From: Paramoeba atlantica
Taxonomy: Eukaryota; Discosea
DNA: 64,000 bases
Assembly (NCBI GenBank): GCA_977017575.1
Contig: CDRNVI010000009.1
Coordinates: forward strand, 310,001 to 374,000
Direction: 5' to 3'
Numbering within the stretch: the stretch's first letter is position 1; every line of letters begins with the position of its first letter. The position numbers and the translations under genes were made by a program. Positions 29,479 through 41,900 of this stretch are shown here, piece after piece. The notes beneath the pieces were generated by a model that saw nothing but the letters and a program-made list of their open reading frames with translations, ran no database searches and had not been told where the DNA came from.

Positions 29479-30062
29479 GGATTGCGGATATCGTTGGCGA
29501 GAGGCGCGGAGGAAACGGCGGCGATGTCAACACTTCTTCGCGGACCGAATTGGGTGCCTGGAATCTTGAGCCTTGAAAATCCTCTTCTGCTCGGTTTTGG
29601 GTGTCCGCTCGGACTGCGGATATCGTTGGCGAGAGGCGCGGAGGAAACGGCGGCGATGTCAACACTTCTTCGCGGACCGAATTGGGTGCCTGGAATCTTG
29701 AGCCTTGAAAATCCCCTTCTGCTCGGTTTTGGGTGTCCGCTCGGACTGCGGATATCGTTGGCGAGAGGCGCGGAGGAAACGGCGGCGATGTCAACACTTC
29801 TTCGCGGACCGAATTGGGTGCCTGGAATCTTGAGCCTTGAAAATCCTCTTCTGCTCGGTTTTGGGTGTCCGCTCGGACTGCGGATATCGTTGGCGAGAGG
29901 CACGGAGGAAACGGCGGTGATGTCAACACTTCTTCGCGGACCGAATTGGGTGCCTGGAATCTTGAGCCTTGAAAATCCTCTTCTGCTCGGTTTTGGGTGT
30001 CCGCTCGGACTGCGGATATCGTTGGCGAGAGGCACGGAGGAAACGGCGGTGATGTCAACAGG
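29479..30062. repeat. Second 132-bp array, about 4.4 units
   Basis: The same unit as 26902-28216, in the same orientation, fused to the LA fragment at 29478. The last two units share private changes (GGCACGGAGG, GGCGGTGATG), which points to local duplication. Confidence 0.95.
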
Positions 30063-30240
30063 GGAAGCAGAGTAAATTGGAAATAAGTTAAGGCTGCAAG
30101 TTGCAGCTATAAGGTTAAAAAGAAAAAGAAAAATCTCCTGTTTCGCGACCGTGACGTTGTAAAAAAAAAAAAGTTATACGTGAAGCTTTTCAATTGGAAA
30201 ATGAAAAGCCTTATGACAAAAAAAAAAAAAAAAGAAAAAC
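30063..30240. other. A-rich spacer with partial LC 3' module
   Basis: It contains CCTGTTTCGCGACCGTG (about 30138-30155), identical to part of the LC 3' module at 54030-54046, and two A-runs of 12 and 16 nt. It looks like the tail of another LC-related insertion. Confidence 0.55.
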
Positions 30241-30277
30241 TCTTTAACGATAAAGATACAGTTTCTGTACCTTGTTG
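30241..30277 (+). other. Longest spliced-leader copy (LC1 5' end)
   Basis: 37 nt identical to the 5' end of LA3 (42519-42483, minus), after which the two LINEs share nothing. It contains GATACAGTTTCTGTACC and ends in TTGTTG. A polypyrimidine stretch and AG (30309-30310) follow, then the ATG at 30320. The AG could act as a fresh splice acceptor. Confidence 0.8.
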
Positions 30278-30319
30278 AATTAATTTTTCTTTCTCTTTAT
30301 TGCTTACTAGGGTCGCACC

Positions 30320-32664
30320 ATGCCGCCCGATGATTCCTTTGATGCCAACGCGTTACCAATGGATGATGACTCTTTTCGCCAGGAACAAATGTCACACAAA
30401 CCCGGAGATTGGGACCAATTCGCAGGAAACGCTCACCTGATTTCCGGCCAAAGCACCTACAATGAACTTTTGTATACGACACCTATCCCCGAAAATGTAC
30501 CTAAACACTGGACTGAAAGAGCCTACAAGATCGCGGCAGAGGAACCTACACCGGACACAGGCAGAATGACCGCGGACGAAGAGACAAATCACTCCCTTGT
30601 CGTGGCAAACAACGTGGGAATTACTTCGGAGGCCTCATCCGCCCACATTTTCTCTCCAACTAAGGCTACAAAGCGCAAGAATACTGATTCTGCCCCTACC
30701 ACATACCACAACGCCAATACGCAGCAGAAGGATGTAGAACGTCAATGCCCAGCAGAAGGATGTACGTGGAAAACCCCACCACATAGCGGAAAATGGCAGG
30801 CATTTTATCACCATGTAGCTCATCGACACGGCAAAAACATTCCAAACGAGTGGTGGGAGGGAGAGGGAAGATTCCTCTGCAGAGATTGTGGCAGACACTA
30901 CGCCAAGAACAAGCTCAAGTCTCACCCCAAAAACTGCAGGGGCCGCAACAATTCCGGACGGTCATTAGCCCCACCAACGGCACGTCCCCAAAACGCAGAA
31001 GAAAATCCAACAGACAATTTGCCATCACTCGGCTCATCTGGGGTGGAGGTGGCGGAGTGGCAAGAACTCAAAGTTTGAAGCACATGGTGCTCAGACGGCG
31101 AGTTCAAACCCACTCATCGCAACATTCCTGGCGGCCTCACTCTAAGAGGCTGGGCTGATAACCGACTAGGTCCAGTACTCGGAGGACCGTCCCGGACCCT
31201 CCCCTCAGGGAACCAGCTCCCTTACCCGGCTTACACCTCTTGGGTGAGCCGTGTTGACGTACAGTTCGTCGACGCAGCGTGTTGGCAACAGCACGTTGGT
31301 GCCGCCTTGGACAAGCGGAAACTGGTAGAGGACGTCGGCCTTGGAACTTCCAAATCTGTCTGTGAAGGGTCTGGCTTGCCAGTGACCATCCGGAGCAATC
31401 CGGAATGATTTGGATTTTTTGGATTTGGCTCCATCTGCGCACTTCCCATGAGTACCTGCAAAGACGTTCCACACTGTTGCAGATTCCTCTGGGCGAGCAT
31501 CCTCACGCAATCCTTGACATCCGCAGTGAAGGAAAACACGGTAGAGGCATGGACACTTCTCGCAATGCTCCCTAAGTGTGTCCTACCAGCACCTTTCCGA
31601 GGCGGTCGCAAAGGCCACACATCATACTCTACGTACGTCGAAAACCGCATGAAAATGTGGCTAGCGGGGGAGTACCTCTTGCTATGGGAAGATGCCCAGA
31701 GGGATCATTATAAAAAGCGCTCCAGATCACGCGACTCCGAAATCGATGCAGACAGAGCGGCAATTCGAGCCGAACTCTTGGCCCGCGAGGGGGAATTTTC
31801 CAGGGGAATGGCAGCCCTAACCGCAGCCCCCATGGCGCCAGACAATGCAGATACCATCGAAAAGCTCTTGGAGAAGCATCCAGACCCACACGAAAATCCC
31901 TTGCAGAATGATCTACCACCGATCGAGGGCAACCCCCTACACCTAGAGGAAACAGAGGTCAAAAAAGCGATCGTCAGCTTCCGCAGGGGATCTTCAGCCG
32001 GCACGATGGGCCTTCGTCCAGAGCACCTCCAGGCAGCCATCTTGGAACATGTGGACAAGGATGTGAATCCTCTCTCGGCCCTCACGCGACTAGTGAACCA
32101 CATGCTTCAAGGAAAAGCGCCACAAGACGTCCAATCATTCTACGCTGGAGCCCGGCTCTGCGCCCTGGAAAAAGGCGAGGACGATGTTCGACCAATCGCA
32201 GCGGGTGAAACCCTTAGACGCCTCGTAAGCAAGGCGGCATGTATCTCGATAAAGGAGAAAGCGGGTACTCTGTTCAACGGGCGACAATATGGTGTAGCAG
32301 CCCCCGCGGGAGCCGAACGAGTTATCCACCTCTGCCGGAGAGCCATGCTCAATAACCTGGGGAGTGACAATTTTGTATTCTGCAAAGTGGACTTAAGAAA
32401 CGCTTTCAATAACGTCAGCAGGCCTGTTCTCACCCTAACCACGCGCTTAAATTTCCCCGAACTCTCACCTTGGGTAGAGTGGTGTTACTCCAACGTGAGC
32501 TGTCTTACCTACAGAGACAATGTCATACCCTCGGCAGAGGGGGTACAACAAGGAGACCCACTAGGCCCTCTTCTCTTCTCTCTAGTACTATCCAGCGTAA
32601 CAGAAGAAATATCGTCTCGGTCGAATCTAGACACTCAACTTTGGTATCTAGATGACGGGGTACT
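30320..32664 (+). pseudogene. LC1: RLE LINE with N-terminal C2H2 fingers, 5' part
   Basis: The N-terminus (GDWDQFAGNAHL...) leads to two C2H2-like fingers: CPAEGCTWKT...HHVAHRH and CRDCGRHYAKNKLKSHPKNC. Such fingers usually position R2/NeSL-like LINEs on DNA. The linker carries two in-frame TGA codons (31076-31078 and about 31406) before a second open stretch from 31448. That holds LPKCVLPAPFRGGRKG, RT fingers RRGSSAGTMGLRPEHLQ, CKVDLRNAFNNV, EGVQQGDPLGPLLFSL and the catalytic LWYLDDGVL. LB inserted right at the catalytic motif (duplication GGGTACT 32658-32664). LC1 continues at 44256. A dead copy. Confidence 0.82.
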
Positions 32665-32843
32665 GCCCGCACAGCAAAGGTTCTGGAAAAGGTGTCTTAC
32701 AAAGGGAATCGACTCGTTCCTTCTCCTCGTTTTTCCTTCCCCCCTTCTCTCGCTTCTTTGAGAGAAAACTACAACCGCACATCTCTAACTATATATTAAA
32801 AAACGAGTGTAAGAAATCCATTCTAAAGAAATTAAAGCTAAAT

Positions 32844-35815
32844 CTAGAAGCCATAAGTATCCTCCTCTGTACGGGGCTCCAAGAACCGACGCAACTGGCA
32901 GTTTAACACTGCCCCATTCAATTCTTGCAAATGCAGCGCAAAGTCTCGTTCCACCGCCTGCGGATTCATGGACGATTTCTCGGCCAAAATGTGTAGTAGC
33001 TCTCTTGTGTTGGCGTGAAGTGATCCGCTTGCAAGGATGGGTAAGCACCGAAAGTTGTCCTCTCTTAATATTTTGGTCGCCACGTACTTGGTGCGTTTCC
33101 TCGTGATCGCGTCTTGGAGTGCTTTTGCTGGCTTGGTACCGAGAATGGAAGGAGCGAGCTCGTGTACGACTGTAAGGTCATAAAAGATCTCCCCTGTGGC
33201 CCAATATACTACCAAATCGGGGCCCGATCGATGCAACGCGCTGCCTTTGCACGCTGTTGCATGCTCCCTCTTTCGCTCTTCGGAAATTACCTCCGAGCAC
33301 CCGAGGCACGTGTACGATGAAAACTGACGGGGCTCCCGCTCGCATGGGATACCGGCCTTCATGCAAAGGTCGTAGATGTAACGAATCAGACAATTGTGCT
33401 TCGTAGTCGAATTCGTTCCGGTGCACCTGACGCATCCCGGCACGTGGGTGAGAGCGGTCTCGCCGTTGATTTCCGTTTTGCAGCCCGGGCAGAGAAAGGA
33501 TGAAGGGAGCTCCGGGTGACAGATACCGAGCCTCGGCATCACTGCTAGGGTGTATTGTCGCGTCGGTATAAATCGTTCGGTCGCGTGCAGCCACGAGTAG
33601 CTTCCTTTCCGAGTAGTTGCCTGCATTATCTGCGCAGTTTTCTTGGTTTCACACAGACGCGTTTTTATCGCCTTGTGTACTGCTTTCTCCGCAGACTCTT
33701 CTTCCGGTACAGCGGCCACTGTTGAGGCATCGCACGTCGCGACTTGAGCTGAAAACTTTTTTTGCTGCTCTAAAGCTGCGTGTTGCGAAGCCTCATATGC
33801 GGCCACTCGGATAGAGTCTGTTGAAGACAGGCCCAAACCACCCATCGACAGCGGCAAACGAGCCCACTCGACTTGATCGGATGTCAAAGGACCAAGCCAT
33901 GCTTTCAGAACGTCTTCTACCTCTGAGTCAAATTCCTTCGCCATCTCTCCAGATGCCTCCGGCGCGTGCGTTCGAATCTGGTATCTTTGTCTCACATTGA
34001 CGCATTTCGACAGGATGAGGCACGAGACATTATTTGCTCCCATTCTCCGCAATCTTCTAAAAATTGTTTTATGCTTACGAAGATTCCTTAAAAGAAGATT
34101 GCTGACCCGTTCATTTTCTCCGATGTATGCCCCTAGTGCTTTCAGGGCATCTGACTCAGAATTCACCCCGGCCATCTTTAGAGTCTCTGGAATTTCTCTA
34201 CCTTCTCTCCCGCCAAACCACACACATTTTCTGTTAGCGAGTTGTACATCTCTCTCGCCCAAAAGGTCCCACAGTCTATAGAACGCTTTCGTCAAAAGAT
34301 CCGCGTCGTCGGACACCAGATTTATGTCATCGATATAGGCAAAAATTTTCAGCGTTGGGTATTCAAGAGCCAATGTTGCGAGCATTGGCTGCATGAAGGT
34401 GCAGAAAAGAAAGCTGGAAAGCGGCGACCCCTGCCGCACACCTCGAGAACTACTAACCGTGCCGTGTAGCGTACCATCTTTCCCGTAGAACAACAGTTCA
34501 GATGGTTTAGAATATTGCGCATGGAAGAGACGTTGGAAAGGACGAAGCGTAGCATAAGAGTACAGAGAGTCGGCGATGTGATCGCGATACGGTGAATTGA
34601 ATGCATTGCACAGATCAATCGACAGAATTTTTTCACCCTTCATGTAGCTCTCCTGAAGTTGATGCACGATGGACTCGCATCCTGATTTTTGCGATACCCC
34701 GTATTGCCAAGGAGCAAACAAAGTGCCAAGGGATCGTTCGTATTTCTGTAGCATAACCACTTCCGCTAGCTTCAGAAACATTTCTCCAACCGCGACAGGG
34801 CGAATACCTCCGTCGGCTTTCGGAATAGCAACCAGCCTCGCTCTTTTAAGTCTTGTCATCACCTCGTCCGCTACCTTCCCGTTGATCACATCCAAGAGCA
34901 TGTGACATAGGGCAGAGCAACATACTTCGTCATCCAGAAGTATGCGAACGATTCCATCCGTGGTTCCAGAAGGGCCAGGAGCTGCTCCCTTAGCAAGACG
35001 TCGTCCAGCCTCTCGAAGTTCTTGTGTCGATAAAATCGCCAAAGCTGGAGCATCTGCTGGAAGGTGGAATGTGCGTTCGGAATATGGATGAAGCGTTTTC
35101 AATTTCGCGATCGTCTCCTCGTCAGACAGCTTGCGCTCGATTACCTCCTGGTCCAACACTTTTGTGGCCTTAGATGCACATCCCTCAACGACCAACCGAA
35201 TCGCTTTTTTGATCGCTCGGGCGTCCGAGGCTTCCTCATCCTCCATCGCATTCTCTGCCTTTTGGAGCTCGCGTTTCGATTTCATTGGCCTTCTGCGACG
35301 TCTACGCGTGTAGGCCTCACGAACAGCAGCTAAAGAGAACTTCATCGCCGACATCAGTCTATGCCAGATTTTGTTTCTCTGATCGTACCCACAGTCCGCA
35401 TAGTCCCTGATCAATTCCCGGTAAACCGCTATGACGCACGGGACGAATTCCGATCCTATCGATTTGACAGTGGGAATTGGCTCCAAATCCAAATCACATT
35501 CCGTATTGGTCACGCTTGGAATTAATGGATCACTTTGATTTGTAGTGGGTGAGTCGCCAGGATTTCCTTGGGCTTCCGGTCCGACTTGTCCATCCATCCA
35601 CACTATTCTGTATATCCTAACATTCGGTTGCGGTGGTAAGGTCCCCACGAAAGCTTCTTGTACTAGATGACCCTTAATCCCCTGATAGTCGATAGCTATT
35701 TTGCGAATGCCCGCTCTTGTTTTAACTGAATCCACCACTCCAATCGAGATATTCAACAAGGGCTGTCGATCAAAACTCCATGCAACTACGCATTCATTCC
35801 CTAGTCGAGCGTCTT
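32844..35815 (-). CDS. LBa: LB LINE protein, RT-RLE part complete
   Basis: The frame is open from ARLGNECVVAWSF to the stop at 32844, about 990 residues. It has a beta-rich W segment (about 35800-35600), then RT (KGAAPGPSGTTDG; catalytic FAYIDDINL), GGLGLSSTDS thumb, CPGCKTEINGETALTHVPGC, CLGC..., and the RLE motif RSGPDLVVYW..GEIFYDLTVVH. The C-terminal region SGSLHANTRELLHIL ends the protein. It is the 3' copy of the tandem duplication and has no own start; its upstream sequence is part of the 424-bp insertion. It is about as similar to LF as one subfamily to another. Confidence 0.87.
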
Positions 35816-35945
35816 ATGCACGACATGCTCGCAGCCAGACTTTATCATAACACCAAACTGATAAGGCGCAAAGAGCGGGACAAGCTGTTTCTCGTGCCGC
35901 TGCAGAAGGACGATTTCGGTTTTCTATCTGATATTTGATACGTTT

Positions 35946-36162
35946 TCTACCAGAAACAATACTAATTTCGATTCCGCATCATTGTGAATGAAAGCGAAGT
36001 AACACAAATTTAAAACCAGAATGTTATTGGTGAACTCGTGACGTAAGAAATATAAGGATACTATAAACTATTCTATTTAGGATTCGCGAAAGAATGTTAC
36101 ATAGTAGAAAACAAAACTAACTTGCTAAAAGAACTCACGACTGGGTGTCGGCGGCACCCACC
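35946..36162 (-). repeat. Solo B repeat of DIRS2 type between LB copies
   Basis: The reverse complement of the DIRS2 B repeat (49116-49309) plus a few bases of the preceding end of the RT frame. It lies at the joint of the LB tandem duplication. Its coding end GWVPPTPSREFF is fused to the truncated LBb protein. Confidence 0.85.
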
Positions 36163-38595
36163 CTTTGCCTTTGCACGCTGTTGCATGCTCCCTCTTTCGC
36201 TCTTCGGAAATTACCTCCGAGCACCCGAGGCACGTGTACGATGAAAACTGACGGGGCTCCCGCTCGCATGGGATACCGGCCTTCATGCAAAGGTCGTAGA
36301 TGTAACGAATCAGACAATTGTGCTTCGTAGTCGAATTCGTTCCGGTGCACCTGACGCATCCCGGCACGTGGGTGAGAGCGGTCTCGCCGTTGATTTCCGT
36401 TTTGCAGCCCGGGCAGAGAAAGGATGAAGGGAGCTCCGGGTGACAGATACCGAGCCTCGGCATCACTGCTAGGGTGTATTGTCGCGTCGGTATAAATCGT
36501 TCGGTCGCGTGCAGCCACGAGTAGCTTCCTTTCCGAGTAGTTGCCTGCATTATCTGCGCAGTTTTCTTGGTTTCACACAGACGCGTTTTTATCGCCTTGT
36601 GTACTGCTTTCTCCGCAGACTCTTCTTCCGGTACAGCGGCCACTGTTGAGGCATCGCACGTCGCGACTTGAGCTGAAAACTTTTTTTGCTGCTCTAAAGC
36701 TGCGTGTTGCGAAGCCTCATATGCGGCCACTCGGATAGAGTCTGTTGAAGACAGGCCCAAACCACCCATCGACAGCGGCAAACGAGCCCACTCGACTTGA
36801 TCGGATGTCAAAGGACCAAGCCATGCTTTCAGAACGTCTTCTACCTCTGAGTCAAATTCCTTCGCCATCTCTCCAGATGCCTCCGGCGCGTGCGTTCGAA
36901 TCTGGTATCTTTGTCTCACATTGACGCATTTCGACAGGATGAGGCACGAGACATTATTTGCTCCCATTCTCCGCAATCTTCTAAAAATTGTTTTATGCTT
37001 ACGAAGATTCCTTAAAAGAAGATTGCTGACCCGTTCATTTTCTCCGATGTATGCCCCTAGTGCTTTCAGGGCATCTGACTCAGAATTCACCCCGGCCATC
37101 TTTAGAGTCTCTGGAATTTCTCTACCTTCTCTCCCGCCAAACCACACACATTTTCTGTTAGCGAGTTGTACATCTCTCTCGCCCAAAAGGTCCCACAGTC
37201 TATAGAACGCTTTCGTCAAAAGATCCGCGTCGTCGGACACCAGATTTATGTCATCGATATAGGCAAAAATTTTCAGCGTTGGGTATTCAAGAGCCAATGT
37301 TGCGAGCATTGGCTGCATGAAGGTGCAGAAAAGAAAGCTGGAAAGCGGCGACCCCTGCCGCACACCTCGAGAACTACTAACCGTGCCGTGTAGCGTACCA
37401 TCTTTCCCGTAGAACAACAGTTCAGATGGTTTAGAATATTGCGCATGGAAGAGACGTTGGAAAGGACGAAGCGTAGCATAAGAGTACAGAGAGTCGGCGA
37501 TGTGATCGCGATACGGTGAATTGAATGCATTGCACAGATCAATCGACAGAATTTTTTCACCCTTCATGTAGCTCTCCTGAAGTTGATGCACGATGGACTC
37601 GCATCCTGATTTTTGCGATACCCCGTATTGCCAAGGAGCAAACAAAGTGCCAAGGGATCGTTCGTATTTCTGTAGCATAACCACTTCCGCTAGCTTCAGA
37701 AACATTTCTCCAACCGCGACAGGGCGAATACCTCCGTCGGCTTTCGGAATAGCAACCAGCCTCGCTCTTTTAAGTCTTGTCATCACCTCGTCCGCTACCT
37801 TCCCGTTGATCACATCCAAGAGCATGTGACATAGGGCAGAGCAACATACTTCGTCATCCAGAAGTATGCGAACGATTCCATCCGTGGTTCCAGAAGGGCC
37901 AGGAGCTGCTCCCTTAGCAAGACGTCGTCCAGCCTCTCGAAGTTCTTGTGTCGATAAAATCGCCAAAGCTGGAGCATCTGCTGGAAGGTGGAATGTGCGT
38001 TCGGAATATGGATGAAGCGTTTTCAATTTCGCGATCGTCTCCTCGTCAGACAGCTTGCGCTCGATTACCTCCTGGTCCAACACTTTTGTGGCCTTAGATG
38101 CACATCCCTCAACGACCAACCGAATCGCTTTTTTGATCGCTCGGGCGTCCGAGGCTTCCTCATCCTCCATCGCATTCTCTGCCTTTTGGAGCTCGCGTTT
38201 CGATTTCATTGGCCTTCTGCGACGTCTACGCGTGTAGGCCTCACGAACAGCAGCTAAAGAGAACTTCATCGCCGACATCAGTCTATGCCAGATTTTGTTT
38301 CTCTGATCGTACCCACAGTCCGCATAGTCCCTGATCAATTCCCGGTAAACCGCTATGACGCACGGGACGAATTCCGATCCTATCGATTTGACAGTGGGAA
38401 TTGGCTCCAAATCCAAATCACATTCCGTATTGGTCACGCTTGGAATTAATGGATCACTTTGATTTGTAGTGGGTGAGTCGCCAGGATTTCCTTGGGCTTC
38501 CGGTCCGACTTGTCCATCCATCCACACTATTCTGTATATCCTAACATTCGGTTGCGGTGGTAAGGTCCCCACGAAAGCTTCTTGTACTAGATGAC
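36163..38595 (-). pseudogene. LBb: duplicated LB LINE part, interrupted by LA3
   Basis: Near-identical to 33240-35670. It is truncated at its C-terminus before the RLE motif (ends HATACKG) by the solo B repeat and interrupted at its 5' side by LA3; the LB sequence resumes at 42517. RT motifs are as in LBa. It is a dead duplicate. Confidence 0.85.
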
Positions 38596-38744
38596 ATCTT
38601 TCACATATAGATACATCAAAAGGCGGCCGCCCCTGCAAAATCACAGAGACATGCTCTCGACGCATGAGACTTCTTATTGTATGCGGTGATGAAAAGAACG
38701 CTGGTACTGTAAGCCGGAGGCTCCGAGAAGAGCGTATCATTAAT
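38596..38744. other. Unassigned 149 bp beyond the LA3 poly(A)
   Basis: It lies between the target duplication and the LA3 tail. It contains AAAGGCGGCCGCCCCTGC and AGCCGGAGGCTCCGAG (a short hairpin). It matches nothing else I can see in the window. It could be a co-inserted small RNA copy or template-switch filler. Confidence 0.5.
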
Positions 38745-38969
38745 TTTTTTTTTTTTTTTTTTTTTTTCATCGTCAATCATCAGACGAAGAATGCCGTCAT
38801 CTAAATACCACTAATCCCTCCTGAATTTCAATCCGTATACTTTTATGTTTTTTTACGTGTACGCTTCGATTACCTTCACAAGATCTATTAATGAAAATAA
38901 TATGAATATCCAACAACAACAACAATATGAATATCCACAATAAAAATTGGAGTTGGGCTTCTGGGGTGT

Positions 38970-41900
38970 CTAAAACCGAAGTCCTCCTATCCAGTTTTCT
39001 TTCGGAATATATTCACGCAGTTGAGATACTACGGTATATGCCCCCATCTTCTCGATTTCAAGTTGAAGAGCATGACGTACATTTTCGTAATTCGCTTGGG
39101 CACGGTGAGCGAGTGCTTTCAAAAGGGCTTTTGTATCGCTGTGCAGAAGGCCACAGTCTGTAGTGGCCAAACATCGAAAAGAATCGCTATCAACGCCTTT
39201 TTCAGTGACATATTTCTTGATCTTTCGGTCGATTGCTTGTTGTAAGAGAGCGTTGCTGGTCTGTTTGACGTAGCTCGTGCAGCAAGTGTGGACGACTGTG
39301 AAATCGTATAGGACCTCGCCCATGTGAGGCCACATAATGGCAATATCTGGGCCGGAACGTATTCGTCGAGCTTTACACGGGTGTTGTTCTGACACTTCCG
39401 CGGAGATGGTGCATTTGCATTTGGTACAATAGTATGATGAATGAATACGCGGTTCAATGACGGAAGGCAAGCCTGCTTTGGAGCATAATTCTGCAAGATA
39501 GCGGACAATGTGGGAATGTTTCCGCGTACAATTCATCCCAGAGCAACGGGAACAGCCTGCGACGTGAGGAATAATGTTGGAAGGAGATTCTTGACTGCAG
39601 CAACCCGGGCATGTAATCTTTGCAGGTGTTTTTGACAGGCTGATGCCCAAGCGCATCTTGAGTGTGTAGCGAAAGAGGTAGGGATTGACATAGTTACTCG
39701 TGCTTTCCAGATGAAAATTGGATTCCTTCGTGCGCTTCAAGATGTGTTCAATCTCAGTGTTTTTCTGCAGTTCTGCCAGTTGTTTTTCATGTTCATTGCT
39801 TATTTTCTTTTTGAGTAGCCTTTGCGAGAGTTCTCCGCGGCTCTGAGCTTTTTCTATTGCCTTGACACCGCCTGTAATATCTACCGGAGCGTAAATGGGT
39901 TTAAATTGCTCTTCGATAGATGTTCGGGCAGATTCAAAACAAAATTTCTGCTTCAGAGTGGAAGAAATCAGACCTAATCCACCAAGTTTTTGAGGAAGTG
40001 CTGCGAGTTTGAGTGCATTTTCGTCGGCACCGCACCATTTTTGTAAAACTCTATGAACCTGTGTTTCAAAAGATTGTGCAAGCCGGAGGGTGGCATTTGG
40101 TCGATGGACTCGCAAATGGTAATCTTGTCGCGGGATTGTGCATCTTCGCAGAATGGCGAGAGATAGGTTACTTGGACCCATGAGCAAAAGGCGACGAAAG
40201 AGGCATTTGTGTTTTTCCATTTTCTGCAGGAGAAGATTCTCTACAACTTCATCTGCGCCGATGTAAGCTCCAAGAATTTTTATTGCATCGGTACGGAAGT
40301 TGACACCTAGTTGTTCCAGCGGCAAGGGTACATCGGTTCGTGGAGTATCTTTCTGGAACCATTCGCACTTTTGAAACTTAACATGCAGATTGAACTCTCC
40401 AGTGATTTCGCGTAAATGGAGGAAAGCTGCCTCGAGTGATTGCACATTTTTTGAACTCAGGGTCACGTCATCTTGGTATGCCCGAATTTTGACATCAGGG
40501 TATAGACTTGCGACTTCTCGAAGTGGGGCTTGTAAAAGTGCGCAAAAATACATGGAAGATAGAGCGGAGCCCTGACGAATACCAGATGTGCTTTCAATGG
40601 TTGCAAAAAGAGAGTTGTGCGCGAAAAAGAGTAACTCTGACGGAAGCCCATATTCCAAATAGAACAATCGCATGAAAGGTTTGAATATGGAGTTTTCCGT
40701 CAGGGCCTGTGCAATGGTATCGCGTCGTGGCGTATTGTAGGCGTTGCTGAAATCGACCGCGAGCAACGCATGTCCATCTTCGTATTCTTGTAGCAACTCA
40801 TGAATGATTGATTCGCAGGCATTCTTACACAACACACCTCGTTGGATTGGCGCAAAGAAAGCTTTTAATGAAGATTCATGTCGCTGAAGTAGTATAGACC
40901 CACAAATTTTAAGGATGGTGTCTCCCATGGCAACTGGACGTATCCCATTCTGTGGCTTCGGAAGGGCAATTATTCGACATCGAGTGAGACGCTTCCGAAC
41001 ACATAGCGGAATTTCACCGTTGATAACGTCCCGAATCATGTGGCACAATGAGAGGCTTGATTCATCGTCGTCCCCAAGTAAACGCATCATACTCTCGCTG
41101 AGCCCGCTTGGTCCTGGTGAAGCTCCCCGAGCTAACTTGTCGACGGCTAGCCGAAGTTCCGATTTCTCTACTATGCCAATGCGTGGAAAATCGGTTTCCG
41201 GGATTTGAATGGCATGGCCCTCAGGATGTAGCTCCTTCAATTTCTGAACTTTTTCGTCGGCTGTAAGCACAGAGTCCCTATATACGTTGTCAATGATGCG
41301 GGTGGCTTTCCCCAGATTCGAAGCTCGGGCGGTCGTCAATGCGTTTCTTATCGAGCGTCTGTCGACCTGCAGTTCTTCGCGTTCATCTGCACTGAGATTG
41401 CATTCTGTTGATAGTTCCTCTGTCTTGCGTGCGTGTCCTATACTTTGTTTCCGTCGAGACATTTGACGAACTGTAGCCAGCGAATCTCGGGGTGCGTTCA
41501 GGAATTTATGCCATATTGCTGCTTTTTCAGAGTCGAGTTTCACGGCGGAATAGCCTCGAATGATTGCGCGGAAGATAGCCACGACATGGACTGAGAAGGA
41601 TGGATCGATTTGCGCCATGGGTGGAAGAGGTTCGAGGTCGCTTTGACCATCTTCACTAGAAATGTCGTCCGCCTGTTCCTCCAAGTTTCTTATTGTCGTC
41701 TCAACTTTAAGCAGTTTAGTGGCTCGTAGACTATAGATTTTGATTTTGTTGGACTGAGGAAGATAAAGGAAACCATTTGGGCCTTCGTTCCCTGGAGCAG
41801 GTTCGTAGGATATCTTGATTTTCACATTTCCTTTTCGCGCAGATCGACCGACAACGATACCTTTTGAAGTGTATGTTGCGGCATTCTGTCGGAATCCCCA

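Noticed and set aside
30241-30277. Shared LINE leader as an internal promoter or initiator
   Set aside because: A promoter would not end at one exact base before unrelated sequences in different families, nor match the SL core so closely; trans-splicing explains it better, though a dual role is possible.
31137-31650. Minus-strand ORFs across the LC1 linker
   Set aside because: The plus strand continues recognisable LC protein on both sides; these frames match nothing and shadow the LINE.
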